A DNA stretch of 64,000 nucleotides from Rubrobacteraceae bacterium (GCA_030448125.1 JAUJNO010000003.1:56576-120575), one strand, 5' to 3'; shown: positions 34,330-43,074, numbered from the stretch's first letter. Translations and numbers: made by a program. Notes: a model not told the origin generated them from the sequence alone.

Positions 34330-36359
34330 TGAGCCCGCGCGAAGCGTCTTTCGGCGAGCCGCCTTTCGGGAAGCTGCTCGTCGCCAACCGCGGGGAGGTG
34401 GCGGTGCGCGTGATCCGTGCCTGCCGCGAGCTCGGCATAACCTCCGTGGCCGTCTACTCGGAGGCGGATGAGGGCGCGATGCACGTACGCCTCGCCGACG
34501 AGGCGTACCCCGTAGGACCCGCTGAAGCTTCCGAGAGCTACCTCGACATCGAGAGAGTCGTCCGGGTCGCGAAGGAGTGCGGCGCCGAAGCGGTTCACCC
34601 GGGGTATGGCTTTCTCTCGGAGAACGCGGACTTCGCGCGGGCGGTCGAGGAGGCGGGTATCGTCTGGGTCGGGCCTCCGGCGGAGGCGATGGAGAAGGTG
34701 GGGGACAAGGTGCGGGCGAAGGAGCTCGCGGCCGAGGCCGAAGTGCCGACCGTTCCCGGCTACGCGGGCGGGGAAGACGAGAGCGAGGAGCGTCTCCAGG
34801 AGGAGGCCGGGAAGATCGGGTACCCGGTACTCGTCAAGGCGAGCGCCGGGGGCGGCGGACGCGGGATGCGTCCCGTACACAGGGCGGAGGACTTCGTCGA
34901 GGCCGTTCGGGGCGCCAGGAGGGAGGCGGAGGCGGCGTTCGGGGCGGGGGCGGTCTTTCTCGAGAAGCTCGTCGAGAGAGCGCGGCACGTCGAGGTGCAG
35001 GTGATCGCCGATGACCACGGGAACGTCGTGCATCTCTACGAGCGGGAGTGCTCGATCCAGCGCAGGCACCAGAAGATAATCGAAGAGGCTCCCTCGCCCG
35101 CGCTGAGCGAAGACCTGCGTGAATCTTTGGGCGCCGCGGCGGTGCGTCTCGCACAGACGGCCGGCTACCAGAATGCCGGTACGGTCGAGTTCCTTTTGGA
35201 CGGTGAGGAGTTCTACTTTCTGGAGATGAACGCCCGCTTGCAAGTCGAGCACCCGGTCACGGAGCTCGTAACGGGGCTGGACCTCGTACATCTCCAACTC
35301 GCCGTCGCCGCCGGAGAGCCCCTGCCGTTCTCGCAAGAGGACGTAACTCTGCGCGGCGCCGCGATCGAGGCGCGCGTCTATGCCGAGGACCCGTATACTG
35401 GCCTTCCCTCGGGCGGCCGGCTTCGGGCCTTCGGACCGCCCGCCGGCCCCGGAATCCGCAACGACGCCGGCGTCGAGGTCGGCGACGAGGTCTCCCTGAA
35501 CTACGACCCGATGCTCGGAAAGCTCATCGTCTCTGGGCCGGACCGGGCGGCGGCTGTCTTGAGGCTACGCCGGGCGCTGGAGGACTACCCGGTGCTTGGG
35601 GTCACGACGAACCTGCCGCTCCTGTGGCGCATAGCGCATCAGCCGGCCTTCGCCGCGGGCAAGACGACGACGGACTTTATCGAGGAGCATGGCCTGGACG
35701 AGCCCGCCCGGGAGCCGCCACCCCCGCGCGAGGCGCTGCTGCTCGCGGCGGCGGGCGAGCTCACGGAGGTTGGGGCGAACCGGGACAGAGACCCTTTCGG
35801 GGCGGGACCCTGGCGGCTGGGGGGTGTTACGCGCCTCGTCTACCGCGGGACGGATGGGGAGGAACACGCGGTCGAGGCCCGGCGAGAGACCGGGCTCTCC
35901 GTTCGGGGCCGCGCCTGGAGGCTGGTCGCGGACGGCGAGGAGTCGGTTGTGGAGGTGCTCTTTTTGGAGGATGGACGTGTCCGGGCCACGGTCGACGGGC
36001 GCGTCCTGGAGGGCGGTTTCGCGTCGGATGGGAGAAACGTCTGGGTATCTCTCAAGTCGTCGGTCTGGCGTTTGGAGAGACCGGCGGCGCCGGACGTGGA
36101 GGGGGCCCTGGCGGGGTCCGAGGCGACGGATGGGGCCAGCCTGACGGCGCCCATGCCGGGTACGGTGGTGAAGGTGCTGGTGGGGGAGGGAGACGAGGTC
36201 GAGGAGGGACAGACGCTCCTGGTCCTGGAGGCCATGAAGATGGAGCAGTCGGTGGCGGCCCCGCATGCCGGCACGGTACGGGCGCTGCCTTATCCCGAGG
36301 GCGCACGCGTCCCCGGCGGGGCGGTGTTGGCGGAGTTGGAGGAGAGCGGAGAGGGTTAG
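34329..36359 (+). CDS. Biotin carboxylase/BCCP alpha subunit of acyl-CoA carboxylase (MCC alpha)
   Basis: 676 residues from GTG 34329, overlapping the hydratase stop by one base; the frame open back to 33837 is a shadow. Biotin carboxylase domain: KLLVANRGEVAVRVIRACRE, ATP loop KASAGGGGRGMR, HVEVQVIADDHGNVVHLYER, ECSIQRRHQKIIEEAPSPAL, FLEMNARLQVEHPVTELVTG. A BT-like middle region is followed by a C-terminal biotinyl domain with EAMKMEQ (biotin-Lys) within APMPGTVVKVLVGEGDEVEE. It supplies carboxybiotin to the beta subunit encoded upstream. Confidence 0.92.
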   Translation: MSPREASFGEPPFGKLLVANRGEVAVRVIRACRELGITSVAVYSEADEGAMHVRLADEAYPVGPAEASESYLDIERVVRVAKECGAEAVHPGYGFLSENADFARAVEEAGIVWVGPPAEAMEKVGDKVRAKELAAEAEVPTVPGYAGGEDESEERLQEEAGKIGYPVLVKASAGGGGRGMRPVHRAEDFVEAVRGARREAEAAFGAGAVFLEKLVERARHVEVQVIADDHGNVVHLYERECSIQRRHQKIIEEAPSPALSEDLRESLGAAAVRLAQTAGYQNAGTVEFLLDGEEFYFLEMNARLQVEHPVTELVTGLDLVHLQLAVAAGEPLPFSQEDVTLRGAAIEARVYAEDPYTGLPSGGRLRAFGPPAGPGIRNDAGVEVGDEVSLNYDPMLGKLIVSGPDRAAAVLRLRRALEDYPVLGVTTNLPLLWRIAHQPAFAAGKTTTDFIEEHGLDEPAREPPPPREALLLAAAGELTEVGANRDRDPFGAGPWRLGGVTRLVYRGTDGEEHAVEARRETGLSVRGRAWRLVADGEESVVEVLFLEDGRVRATVDGRVLEGGFASDGRNVWVSLKSSVWRLERPAAPDVEGALAGSEATDGASLTAPMPGTVVKVLVGEGDEVEEGQTLLVLEAMKMEQSVAAPHAGTVRALPYPEGARVPGGAVLAELEESGEG

Positions 36360-36370
36360 CCGCCCGGTAG

Positions 36371-36493
36371 CGCCTACGCGTCGTGCCCCAGACTCTCGAA
36401 GAGCTTCTCGCGGCGGCGGACCGCAGGATGTACCGTGCCAAAAGGGCCGGCAAGAACCGCGTCAGCGCCGGCGGCGCTGCTAGCGGTCTCTGA
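36371..36493 (+). pseudogene. C-terminal remnant of a GGDEF diguanylate cyclase
   Basis: The frame reads QTLEELLAAADRRMYRAKRA then GKNRVS, matching the extreme C-terminus of GGDEF domains (ADxALYxAKxxGRNRV). No GGEEF motif or start is present; a stop precedes it at 36368. A decayed leftover between the carboxylase and OsmC genes. Confidence 0.7.
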
Positions 36494-36527
36494 TCTCTTA
36501 ACGGCGGCCCCACGCGGGACCTCTCGT

Positions 36528-36965
36528 TTAGCTCTCCAGGCGGGTTTGCAGCTGGATCTCCACGTTGCCCCTCAGGGCGTTGGAGACGGGGCATAGCTGC
36601 TCGGCCTCGCGGGCGGCGTTCTCGAACTCGTCCTCGCCGATACCGGGTATCGTGCCCCGCACGTCGAGGTTTACGTTCGTGATCTTGAGCTGCTGGTCGT
36701 CCAGCGTACACACTGCGTCCACCTCGAGTCGCTCCGGAGGCGTGTCCTTCTCGGCTAAAGTAACCGAGAGCGCCATCGCGTAGCACGTCGCATGGGCGGC
36801 GGCTATGAGCTCCTCGGGGCTGGTCTTGCCGCCGGGGCTCTCGACCCGCGAGGCAAAGGTCACGGGAGTCTCGTTTAGCGTCCCGCTACCCTCCGAGAGA
36901 GACCCGCTGCCCTCCGCCAGGTTCCCCTGCCATACTACGTGCGCTTCGCGTTCTACCATCGCCAC
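36528..36965 (-). CDS. OsmC/Ohr-family peroxidase
   Basis: 145 residues, GTG start with AAGGAG 8 nt upstream (ATG two codons later is an alternative). The two redox cysteines lie in AAAHATCYAMALSVT and EAEQLCPVSNAL. SPEELIAAAHATC is the family signature. The Arg/Glu partners (ETPVTFASRVESPGGKTSPE) precede it. Reduces organic hydroperoxides or acts in osmotic/oxidative stress; OsmC subtype rather than Ohr by the LSEGSGTLN N-terminus (moderate confidence). Confidence 0.88.
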   Translation of the reverse strand: MAMVEREAHVVWQGNLAEGSGSLSEGSGTLNETPVTFASRVESPGGKTSPEELIAAAHATCYAMALSVTLAEKDTPPERLEVDAVCTLDDQQLKITNVNLDVRGTIPGIGEDEFENAAREAEQLCPVSNALRGNVEIQLQTRLES

Positions 36966-37209
36966 GATCCACTCTCCTTCTTCATCGTTTCCCTCACAAG
37001 AGATATGTTAGCAGAACTCCGAGCTGCGCCGGAAACCGAAGCTCTAATTGCTCCTTCGTGGCTTCGGAAGCCGCGCAAGCCCCAAGATCGGACGAAAAGC
37101 GAGCTTTGCTCTAAAAAAACACGAAAAAACCTTCCAAAAGACTAAAGTTTTTACGTCGGATCGTCAATAATGGCGAGGAGTCGTTTGATGAGTTGGTAAG
37201 GGGGGATAG

Positions 37210-38151
37210 TTGCGGCGTCTAGCAGTGGTTCTCTTTGCGGTTTTCGTCGCGGCGGGCGGGGTCGTGGCGGCGGGTGTGACCGAGGCCCTGGCGGAACCGG
37301 ACGCGGAGCCGGGGGTGGTGGAGAACACGACCGAGGGCCGCTTCAAGGTGAGCGAGGGTTGGGGGTCGAGCTCCTATGGCCTGGGCGTATTCGGTAAGAA
37401 CTACCGCTTCGCCCGTCCGTCGGAGGATCCGGGGCTCGCGCAGTTCAAGGTCGAGATACCGGAGACGGCGAACTACGCCATCTACGCGCGCTGGCCCAAG
37501 GTCAAGGGCCTGAACGACTCGGTGCCGGTGGGGGTCGAGACGGCCTCGGGTACCGAGTGGACAGAGGTCAACCAGCAGAAGAACGGCGGCCGGTGGGTGC
37601 GGCTCGGGGTGTACGAGATGGAGGCCGGCGACGATTACTCCGTCAAGTTCTCGCGGCAGACGAGCGGCGACGACTACGTGGCCGCCGACGCCGTGAAGGT
37701 GAAGAAGGTCTCCGAGATCGCCGCCTCTTCCAAAGAAGCCTCCAGGAGCGACGGTCCCGAGGCGGCCTCAGAAAGGGTGTCAGCGTCCGCCCAGAAGGGC
37801 GAGGACGTGGTGAAGGAGGCCAGGAAATGGTCCGGGGTCCGGTACCGCCTCGGCGGAGAGTCGCGCAGCGGGGTGGACTGCTCCGGCTTCACGATGCTGG
37901 TCTACAAGAAGTTCGGCGTCTCGCTGCCGCACTGGGACGAAAAACAATACCGCAAGGGCGCCAAGGTTCCGAAGGGCCAGGAGAAGCCTGGAGACCTGGT
38001 CTTCTTCAACGAGCACCGTAGAGGCATATCCCACGTCGGGATCTACGCGGGCAACGGGAAGATCATCCACGCCTCGGACTACTTCAATAAGGTCACCGAG
38101 TCCCAGATGAAGTACCTCGATGGCTACGTGGGCGCCAGGAGGCTTTTGTAG
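37210..38151 (+). CDS. Secreted golvesin-domain NlpC/P60 peptidoglycan endopeptidase
   Basis: 313 residues, TTG start with GGGGGGATAG upstream. Signal peptide MRRLAVVLFAVFVAAGGVVA, cleavage near LAEP. Residues 45-160 form a golvesin C-terminal-like beta domain (GYRFARP-like NYRFARPSEDPG, NYAIYARWPKVKGLN, WVRLGVYEMEAGDDYSVKF). A Ser-rich linker leads to an NlpC/P60 domain with catalytic Cys in GVDCSGFT and His in GISHVGIYAGNGKIIHAS. Cleaves stem-peptide bonds in the cell wall. The 240-nt upstream gap shows no ydaO-type riboswitch that I could recognise. Confidence 0.88.
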   Translation: MRRLAVVLFAVFVAAGGVVAAGVTEALAEPDAEPGVVENTTEGRFKVSEGWGSSSYGLGVFGKNYRFARPSEDPGLAQFKVEIPETANYAIYARWPKVKGLNDSVPVGVETASGTEWTEVNQQKNGGRWVRLGVYEMEAGDDYSVKFSRQTSGDDYVAADAVKVKKVSEIAASSKEASRSDGPEAASERVSASAQKGEDVVKEARKWSGVRYRLGGESRSGVDCSGFTMLVYKKFGVSLPHWDEKQYRKGAKVPKGQEKPGDLVFFNEHRRGISHVGIYAGNGKIIHASDYFNKVTESQMKYLDGYVGARRLL

Positions 38152-38280
38152 TTATAAGTTAATAGCGTTATAGGCGAAAGGCTTCCGGAACAATTGGGGG
38201 CCTTCGCTTTGGAGGGATCTACGAAGCTTTTCGGGAGCGGGGCCGTGATGGGTAGCGCGCAGGTCAGGCTGGAGAAGAAC

Positions 38281-38310
38281 TGACAACTGATTACTGAAAA
38301 CTAACAACTC
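38281..38310. repeat. Copy of the dispersed repeat end
   Basis: TGACAACTGATTACTGAAAA continuing CTAACAACTC matches the inverse of the left end of the element at 18253-18432, with few changes. A weaker TAGTTATAAGTTAATAG-like partner about 130 nt to the left (38153) may be the decayed other end. Confidence 0.45.
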
Positions 38311-38330
38311 TAGGTATGTTGCGGAATCCA

Positions 38331-39419
38331 TCATGGACGATACAGATATTGTAGCTCGGGGGTGAGGTTCAAGCCTGCGGTTTCGAGCACCTGCACGGCC
38401 TCTGGCTCGGGCGGAGTTAGGCGGGCCTGGAGGAGCTCGGCGATGCCCGGGGCACGCTGTTGGTAACGGACTACGGTCGCATCCTCCAGACCCGTGAGCT
38501 CCCTGGAGGCTTCGGCGGCGCGTTCGAGGTCTCCGAGCTCGTCCACGAGCCCCAGAGCCTCGGCCTGCTGTCCCGAGTAGACGCGCCCGTCCGCGAGCTC
38601 GCGCACCTCCTCCTCCGGGAGGCCGCGGCCCTCGACTATGACCTGCACAAACTGGTCGTAGCCCTCGTCCACGTAGGCTTGCAGGATCTCCAGCTCCTCT
38701 TCGGTCGGCTCGCGGGTGGGGGAGCCGATGTCCTTGTACGGTCCACTCTTCACCACCTCTTGCTCGATGCCATACTCGTCGGCGGCCTCCGCGAAGTTCA
38801 GGTAGGAGAAGATCACGCCCAGAGACCCCGTGAGGGTATTCTCGTTGGCGATTATCCGGTCGGCGGCGGTGGCGATGTAGTAGCCGCCCGAGGCGGCCGT
38901 CTGGCCCATCGAGACGACCACGGGCCTGCCCGTCTCCTCTTTGAAGTCCTGGATGCTCTCGTGCATCTGGTCGGTGGGCACGACGCCGCCGCCCGGCGAG
39001 TTGACCTCGAGCACCACGGCCTTGACGCTCCCGTCCCGGGTGACCTGGCGGAGCTGGTTGCGCAGGGTCTCGGGAGTTGCCGTCGCCGCTCCCACGGGAC
39101 CCGGCCCCTCGGGTGATATCGTCCCGGCGACGGGCAGGACGGCGATCTTTTCGGAGCCCTCGCCGGAGACATACCTCTCCCTGAAGGTCTCGGGGGGTTC
39201 CGCGCCTCCGCCGCCTTCCCTACCGCCGCGCGACCCGCCGGGACCTACCAGGAGGACCAGTGCAATCGTGGCGACCGTCAAGAACAGGAGCACGCCCGCG
39301 ATCACGCCCCCGATCAACAAACCACGGGTTCTGGACCGCCGCGGCGGACCACCCTGCCCGCCGTCGGCGTCACCGGCGAGCCCGTTCCCTTCCCTGCTGT
39401 TTCCGTGCCCGGCTTCCAC
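38331..39419 (-). CDS. sppA: Signal peptide peptidase SppA (S49 family)
   Basis: 362 residues, GTG start after AAGGGATAGA. One membrane anchor near residues 33-57 (GLLIGGVIAGVLLFLTVATI) followed by a Gly-rich linker and a single S49 domain: KAVVLEVNSPGGGVVPTD, catalytic Ser in GQTAASGGYYIATAADRIIA, LTGSLGVIF, general-base Lys in VVKSGPYKDIGSP. Length and single domain fit the short bacterial SppA. Degrades membrane-released signal peptides. Follows the Yip1 gene by 21 nt on the same strand. Confidence 0.9.
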   Translation of the reverse strand: MEAGHGNSREGNGLAGDADGGQGGPPRRSRTRGLLIGGVIAGVLLFLTVATIALVLLVGPGGSRGGREGGGGAEPPETFRERYVSGEGSEKIAVLPVAGTISPEGPGPVGAATATPETLRNQLRQVTRDGSVKAVVLEVNSPGGGVVPTDQMHESIQDFKEETGRPVVVSMGQTAASGGYYIATAADRIIANENTLTGSLGVIFSYLNFAEAADEYGIEQEVVKSGPYKDIGSPTREPTEEELEILQAYVDEGYDQFVQVIVEGRGLPEEEVRELADGRVYSGQQAEALGLVDELGDLERAAEASRELTGLEDATVVRYQQRAPGIAELLQARLTPPEPEAVQVLETAGLNLTPELQYLYRP

Positions 39420-39440
39420 TCTATCCCTTTCTCGAAATTC

Positions 39441-40127
39441 CTAGGACGGTGTTCCGCTCGAGGCCGCCCCAACGATTACGGCGACTAGAACGATGATGGC
39501 CACGACCACGATGAGTATAAGCCCCACGCAGCCCGCGCACGAGATGGCGCAAGATCCGGCCGACTGCCCGTAGCCGACGCGCCGGGCGAAGGCGGCGCCT
39601 ATGACCACGAGGGCCGCGTGCCAGAGCAAGAAAGCCAGCCCGAGCAGGCCACTCAGCAACCCCAGCACGGTGGGTACCGCGTTCCCCCCCGCCGGATCCG
39701 GGGGGCCGAGCACGGCCTGGAGACCCGCGATCGGGATGTAGAGGGCGGTGAATATGACCAATGGTACCTGGGCGACGCCCACCACGGCGAGCATCCCCGG
39801 GAACGGGCCGGTCCCCCCGAAGAACCGCGTGACCAGCTGCATCAAGCCCGAGACCAACAACCACAAGACGAACGGCTGGACCACCGCCGAGACCAGCGAG
39901 AAGATCCCAAAGTAGGCCAGGAAGTCCTCGGCCCCCGGTGGTAGCGGCTGTGCCCCTGGTTGCTGGAACTGCGCCTGCGTGAGACCGCCGAACACGGCGA
40001 TGGCGCCCCCGACGAGGCCCAGCGCCGCGTAGAGCGCCACGACGCCGAAGCCGAGCAGCACCCGTCGCTCCTCCGCCACGCGTGCGAGCGTGCTAACGGG
40101 CGCCCAGACTACCGCCAATGCTCCCAA
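39441..40127 (-). CDS. Yip1-family membrane protein
   Basis: 228 residues, TTG start with GGGAGG close upstream. Five to six membrane segments (FGVVALYAALGLVGGAIAVF, YFGIFSLVSAVVQPFVLWLL, FPGMLAVVGVAQVPLVIFTA, VLGLLSGLLGLAFLLWHAAL, and a C-terminal CVGLILIVVVAIIVLVAVIV). The pattern matches bacterial YIP1/DUF1282 proteins of unknown role. Two cysteines (SCAISCAGC) precede the last segment. First gene of a two-gene unit with sppA. Confidence 0.75.
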   Translation of the reverse strand: MGALAVVWAPVSTLARVAEERRVLLGFGVVALYAALGLVGGAIAVFGGLTQAQFQQPGAQPLPPGAEDFLAYFGIFSLVSAVVQPFVLWLLVSGLMQLVTRFFGGTGPFPGMLAVVGVAQVPLVIFTALYIPIAGLQAVLGPPDPAGGNAVPTVLGLLSGLLGLAFLLWHAALVVIGAAFARRVGYGQSAGSCAISCAGCVGLILIVVVAIIVLVAVIVGAASSGTPS

Positions 40128-40293
40128 AGAGCCTCCCTCGCGTGGTCCACGAAACTACTCAAGCATCTTACACCAACGAACCCCGTGCGAGGCCGTGGCT
40201 TCGCGAGATCGTAGATATTCAGGTAATGGTTCGGACGGCGCGGTTTGCGTCCTTCTCGCTGGACGAGGCCGTCCTGTAAGGCGGAGGGGGTTA

Positions 40294-40640
40294 CAGTCTC
40301 GTCGCGGGCCTCCAGGGTGAGCTGTCCGGGGCGGTGGACGAAGGGAGGTACAGGTCGAGCTCGGAGCGTTCCGGGAAGGTGTCGATGGCGTGTTCCTCCG
40401 GATCAAGGCTACTATCGGCGCTTGCGAGTGCCCGTACCAGTGTCCCGTGGGGCCTCCTCGGCCGTGACGTAGCGTGACGCCAGAGCCGGCCCGGGCGGAA
40501 GCCGTGCGCTTCGACGTGTTTGGCGAGACGCCGACGATGCTCCGGCTTGTAGAGGAGGCCGCGCGGCGAGGGCCGGCCGGGTGCGCTTCGGGAGCGCCTC
40601 CGACCGGCCCTCGTTGAAGTTCGGAGCTTTACCCGGTTTA
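40294..40640 (-). pseudogene. Decayed or frameshifted coding remnant, unidentified
   Basis: Between Yip1 and the formate-dehydrogenase-like gene the minus strand holds segments with G/C-ended codons but no single open gene: FNEGRSEALPKRT, LYKPEHRRRLAKHVEAHGFR followed by PGRLWRHATS, and EEHAIDTFPERSELDLYLPS ending with a stop near 40279-40290. They sit in different frames. I do not recognise the protein; it may be a small decayed gene or another indel-damaged one. Confidence 0.3.
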
Positions 40641-40646
40641 GAGGAT

Positions 40647-41735
40647 TTAGCTCTCGCCCGCGGGCGTCTCGTAGATCGCTTTGTAGGTGCCGCTTACGAT
40701 CTCGCCGCCGTCGACGATCAGGTGGTCGTCTTCTATCTGTTCGCCGGCGAAGTAGGCCTGGAGGCAGCGTTGGGTATCGTCCGCGTAGTGCTTCTGGGCG
40801 TCGAGCGTCGTGCCGGCGGTGTGCGGTGTCATCATGTGGTGGGGCATCTGCCGCCACGGGTGATCGGGGGGCGCCGGCTCGGGGTCCCATACGTCGCCGG
40901 CGTACCCGGCGAGGTGACCCTGTTCCAGAGCCTCGACGAGGGCGTCGCGGTCGACGACCGCGCCTCGGGCGGTGTTGACCAGCCAGGCGCCCTTCTTCAT
41001 GCCAAAGAGCACCTTGCGGTCGAAGAGTCCCTCGGTCTCGGGCGTGAGGGGCGCTTCGATGACGATGACGTCGCAATGCGCCATCATGTCGTCGAGGCGC
41101 GTGTAGCGGAAACCGCAGACCTCCTCCTCGACGTTGGAGAGGCGCGAGCGCTTGTAGTAGTACATCCTGACGTCGAAGGCCCTCAGACGCATGGCGACCA
41201 GCTGCCCGATGGCGCCCGCGCCGTAGATGCCGACCGTCTTGCCTTCGAGGTCGTAGGACCTCTTGGCGATCCCGGCTATGTCCCACTCGCCGTTTATTAC
41301 CTGGTTGTATTGTGGGACGAAGTTGCGCACGAGGTTCAGGATACACATCGCGGCGTGCTCGGCGACGCTGACCACGTTGGCGGCGGTCTGCTCCGCGACG
41401 GTGATGTTCCGGTTCGCCGCCTCGCCGAGGTCGACGTGGTCGGAGCCCACGCCGGCCGTGAGGATTAGCTTGAGGTTGGGCCCCTGGTCCATCACCTCCG
41501 ACGTGACGTAGACGGGCCAGAAAGGCGTGGTGATCAAAACTTCCGCGTCCTGGAGCTCTTCGTAGAGCTCGTCGCCTTCCCTGGTCGTGGTCACGACCAA
41601 CTCGTGACCCTGCTCCTCGATCCACCCCCTTAAGCCTAGCTCACCCTCGTCGCTGCCCGGCACCGGTTACCCTTCAAGCTCTCCGAACTCTACCTCGTGG
41701 CCTTTACCCGGGTAGAGAACCATCACTATCTTCAC
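40647..41735 (-). pseudogene. NAD-dependent formate-dehydrogenase-like enzyme, internal stop from paired indels
   Basis: From GTG 41735 (AGGAGAAGTAC upstream) the frame reads MKIVMVLYPGKGHEVEFGEL-EG, then TAA (41669-41667), then PVPGSDEGELGLRGWIEEQG and a full D-2-hydroxyacid dehydrogenase. Marks: PFWPVYVT, TAGVGSDHVDL, TAANVVSVAEH, GAGAIGQL, NTARGAVVDRDAL, DPEPAPPDHPWRQMPHHMMT and TPHTAGTTLDAQ. Removing one G from GGG and adding one C to CC would turn G-stop-P into GNP, so the stop may be an artefact. The residue equivalent to the FDH-specific Gln (FPQPAP) is Glu (DPEPAP), so formate specificity is probable but not certain. Confidence 0.8.
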
Positions 41736-41791
41736 GTACTTCTCCTTCTAATCTCTCCCTAACCGGAGACTCGTTGCTATCATCTGGAGCG

Positions 41792-41882
41792 GCGTACTAC
41801 CCATCCAAAGTCGACTTCTAACGGAGCCATCTCCCGTATCGCTCGTCGGGCGATTGGACGCTGTCCCGGCGGGGTAGTACGC
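41792..41882. repeat. Spaced inverted repeat before the Nudix gene
   Basis: GCGTACTACCC (41792-41802) and GGGTAGTACGC (41872-41882) are perfect 11-nt inverted copies 69 nt apart, the second 34 nt before the Nudix start. Could be paired regulator sites. Confidence 0.4.
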
Positions 41883-41915
41883 TCGGGAGATCCAGCGAGA
41901 GAAAGGACGCGCCGC

Positions 41916-42332
41916 ATGGCCGGACCGGAGACCCCGAAGCTCATGGTGGATGTCGTCGTGCCCTCGGAGGAGGGTAGCATCCTCCTCATCCGCCGCGCGA
42001 GCGACCCCTACGAGGGCCAGTGGGCCCTACCGGGCGGCTTCGTGGAGGTGGGGGAGACGCTAGAGGACGCGGCGGCCCGGGAGGCCGAGGAGGAGACCGG
42101 GCTGAAGGTTGAGATAGTGCGCCTCGTCGGCGTCTACTCGGATCCCGACCGGGACCCCCGCGGACACAACGTAAGCTGCGCCTACCTGGCCCGCGTCCGG
42201 GAGGGCGAACCGGAAGCCGCCTCCGACGCCGCCGAAGTCTCTTTCCTGGACCCTTCGACCATCGAGCTCGCCTTCGACCACGAGAAGATCGTCGCCGACG
42301 CCCTCTCCGGCGGCGCCTCGCCTACCTACTGA
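41916..42332 (+). CDS. Nudix hydrolase
   Basis: 138 residues, ATG. Complete Nudix box spanning GGFVEVGETLEDAAAREAEE and ETGL (Gx5Ex7REUxEExGU), preceded by LLIRRASDPYEGQWALPG. This N-terminal pattern (KLMVDVVVPSEEGSILLIRR) and the following VGVYSDPDRDPRGHNVS are typical of ADP-ribose/NAD-type Nudix enzymes in Actinobacteria. Converges with the DtxR gene; the stops are 3 nt apart. Confidence 0.9.
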   Translation: MAGPETPKLMVDVVVPSEEGSILLIRRASDPYEGQWALPGGFVEVGETLEDAAAREAEEETGLKVEIVRLVGVYSDPDRDPRGHNVSCAYLARVREGEPEAASDAAEVSFLDPSTIELAFDHEKIVADALSGGASPTY

Positions 42333-42335
42333 GCC

Positions 42336-43037
42336 TCACGCGGGACCGGAGACAGCCTCGGACGCGTCCTCCACGAAGATGGCGCGCGCCAGGCTCTCCC
42401 CCAGAGGGTGCTCCTCACCGCCCTCGTCCTCGACGGTGACGACGCCGTCGACGGCGCGGACCTCCTTGATGCCTACCACGCATCCGGGGATCAGCCCGCG
42501 CTCCCCAAGGTGATTGAGGACCGACGCGCTCTCGCCGTCGACCTTTACTATGCGGACGCGTTGCCCGGCCTCGATCTCACCCAACGGCCTGGAGCTCTCG
42601 GTGATGAGGGTGCCGTCGGCGGTGGGGATGGGGTCCCCATGCGGATCACGCTCCGGGTGCCCCAAAAGCTCCGTCAGACGCTCCGTAAACTCGTCCGAGA
42701 CGGCGTGCTCGAGCCTCTCGGCCTCCTCGTGGACGTCCTGCCACGAATACCCGAGGTGCTCCATCAGGAACGTCTCGATCAGGCGGTGCCGCCGCACCAG
42801 CCTCAACGCCTCCCTCCGCCCAACACCCGTCAACGACGCCCCGCGGTAACGCTCGTACTCCACGAGACCCATCTCCTGCAAACGCTTGAGCATGTTGGTC
42901 ACGGACGCAGACGAAACCGAGAGCCGGGCGGCGATCTCCGTGGTGGAGGCGGCGCTGGACTCGGTGAGCTCCCATATGGCTTTCAGGTAGTCACCGGTCG
43001 ATGAAGAAAGAGGTTTGGCTGCTTTAGAATCTTTCAT
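42336..43037 (-). CDS. DtxR/MntR-family metal-dependent regulator (copy 1)
   Basis: 233 residues from ATG 43037. N-terminal winged helix (DYLKAIWELTESSAASTTEI, LSVSSASVTNMLKRLQEMGL, VEYERYRGASLT), metal-binding/dimerisation domain (RHRLIETFLMEHLGYSWQDV, HEEAERLEHAVSDEFTERL, HPERDPHGDPIP) and a C-terminal SH3/FeoA-like domain (GQRVRIVKVDGESASVLNHL, GLIPGCVVGIKEVRAVDGVV). The metal ligand residues of the MntR/IdeR type are conserved. A close paralogue lies at 57482-58180, and the pair bracket a redox/metal gene island. Divergent from the sulfite-oxidase-family gene. Confidence 0.92.
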   Translation of the reverse strand: MKDSKAAKPLSSSTGDYLKAIWELTESSAASTTEIAARLSVSSASVTNMLKRLQEMGLVEYERYRGASLTGVGRREALRLVRRHRLIETFLMEHLGYSWQDVHEEAERLEHAVSDEFTERLTELLGHPERDPHGDPIPTADGTLITESSRPLGEIEAGQRVRIVKVDGESASVLNHLGERGLIPGCVVGIKEVRAVDGVVTVEDEGGEEHPLGESLARAIFVEDASEAVSGPA

Positions 43038-43050
43038 CGTCCCTACCCCG

Positions 43051-43074
43051 ATTATACAGCCCGAGCTTTTAGCC
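43051..43074 (-). promoter_or_regulatory. Promoter of DtxR copy 1 with AGCTTTTAGCC element
   Basis: On the minus strand an extended -10 TGTATAAT (TATAAT at 43056-43051) lies 14 nt before the ATG. GGCTAAAAGCT is 7 nt upstream of it, a variant of the AGCTAAAAA element found at the other island promoters. This suggests autoregulation. Confidence 0.5.

Noticed and set aside
36966..37209. c-di-AMP (ydaO) riboswitch before the NlpC/P60 gene
   Set aside because: Such genes are often preceded by it in Actinobacteria, but the characteristic conserved blocks are not visible here.
40291..41625. 444-residue minus-strand frame overlapping the formate-dehydrogenase-like gene
   Set aside because: Arg-rich shadow; only its last part outside the dehydrogenase gene may hold a decayed fragment.
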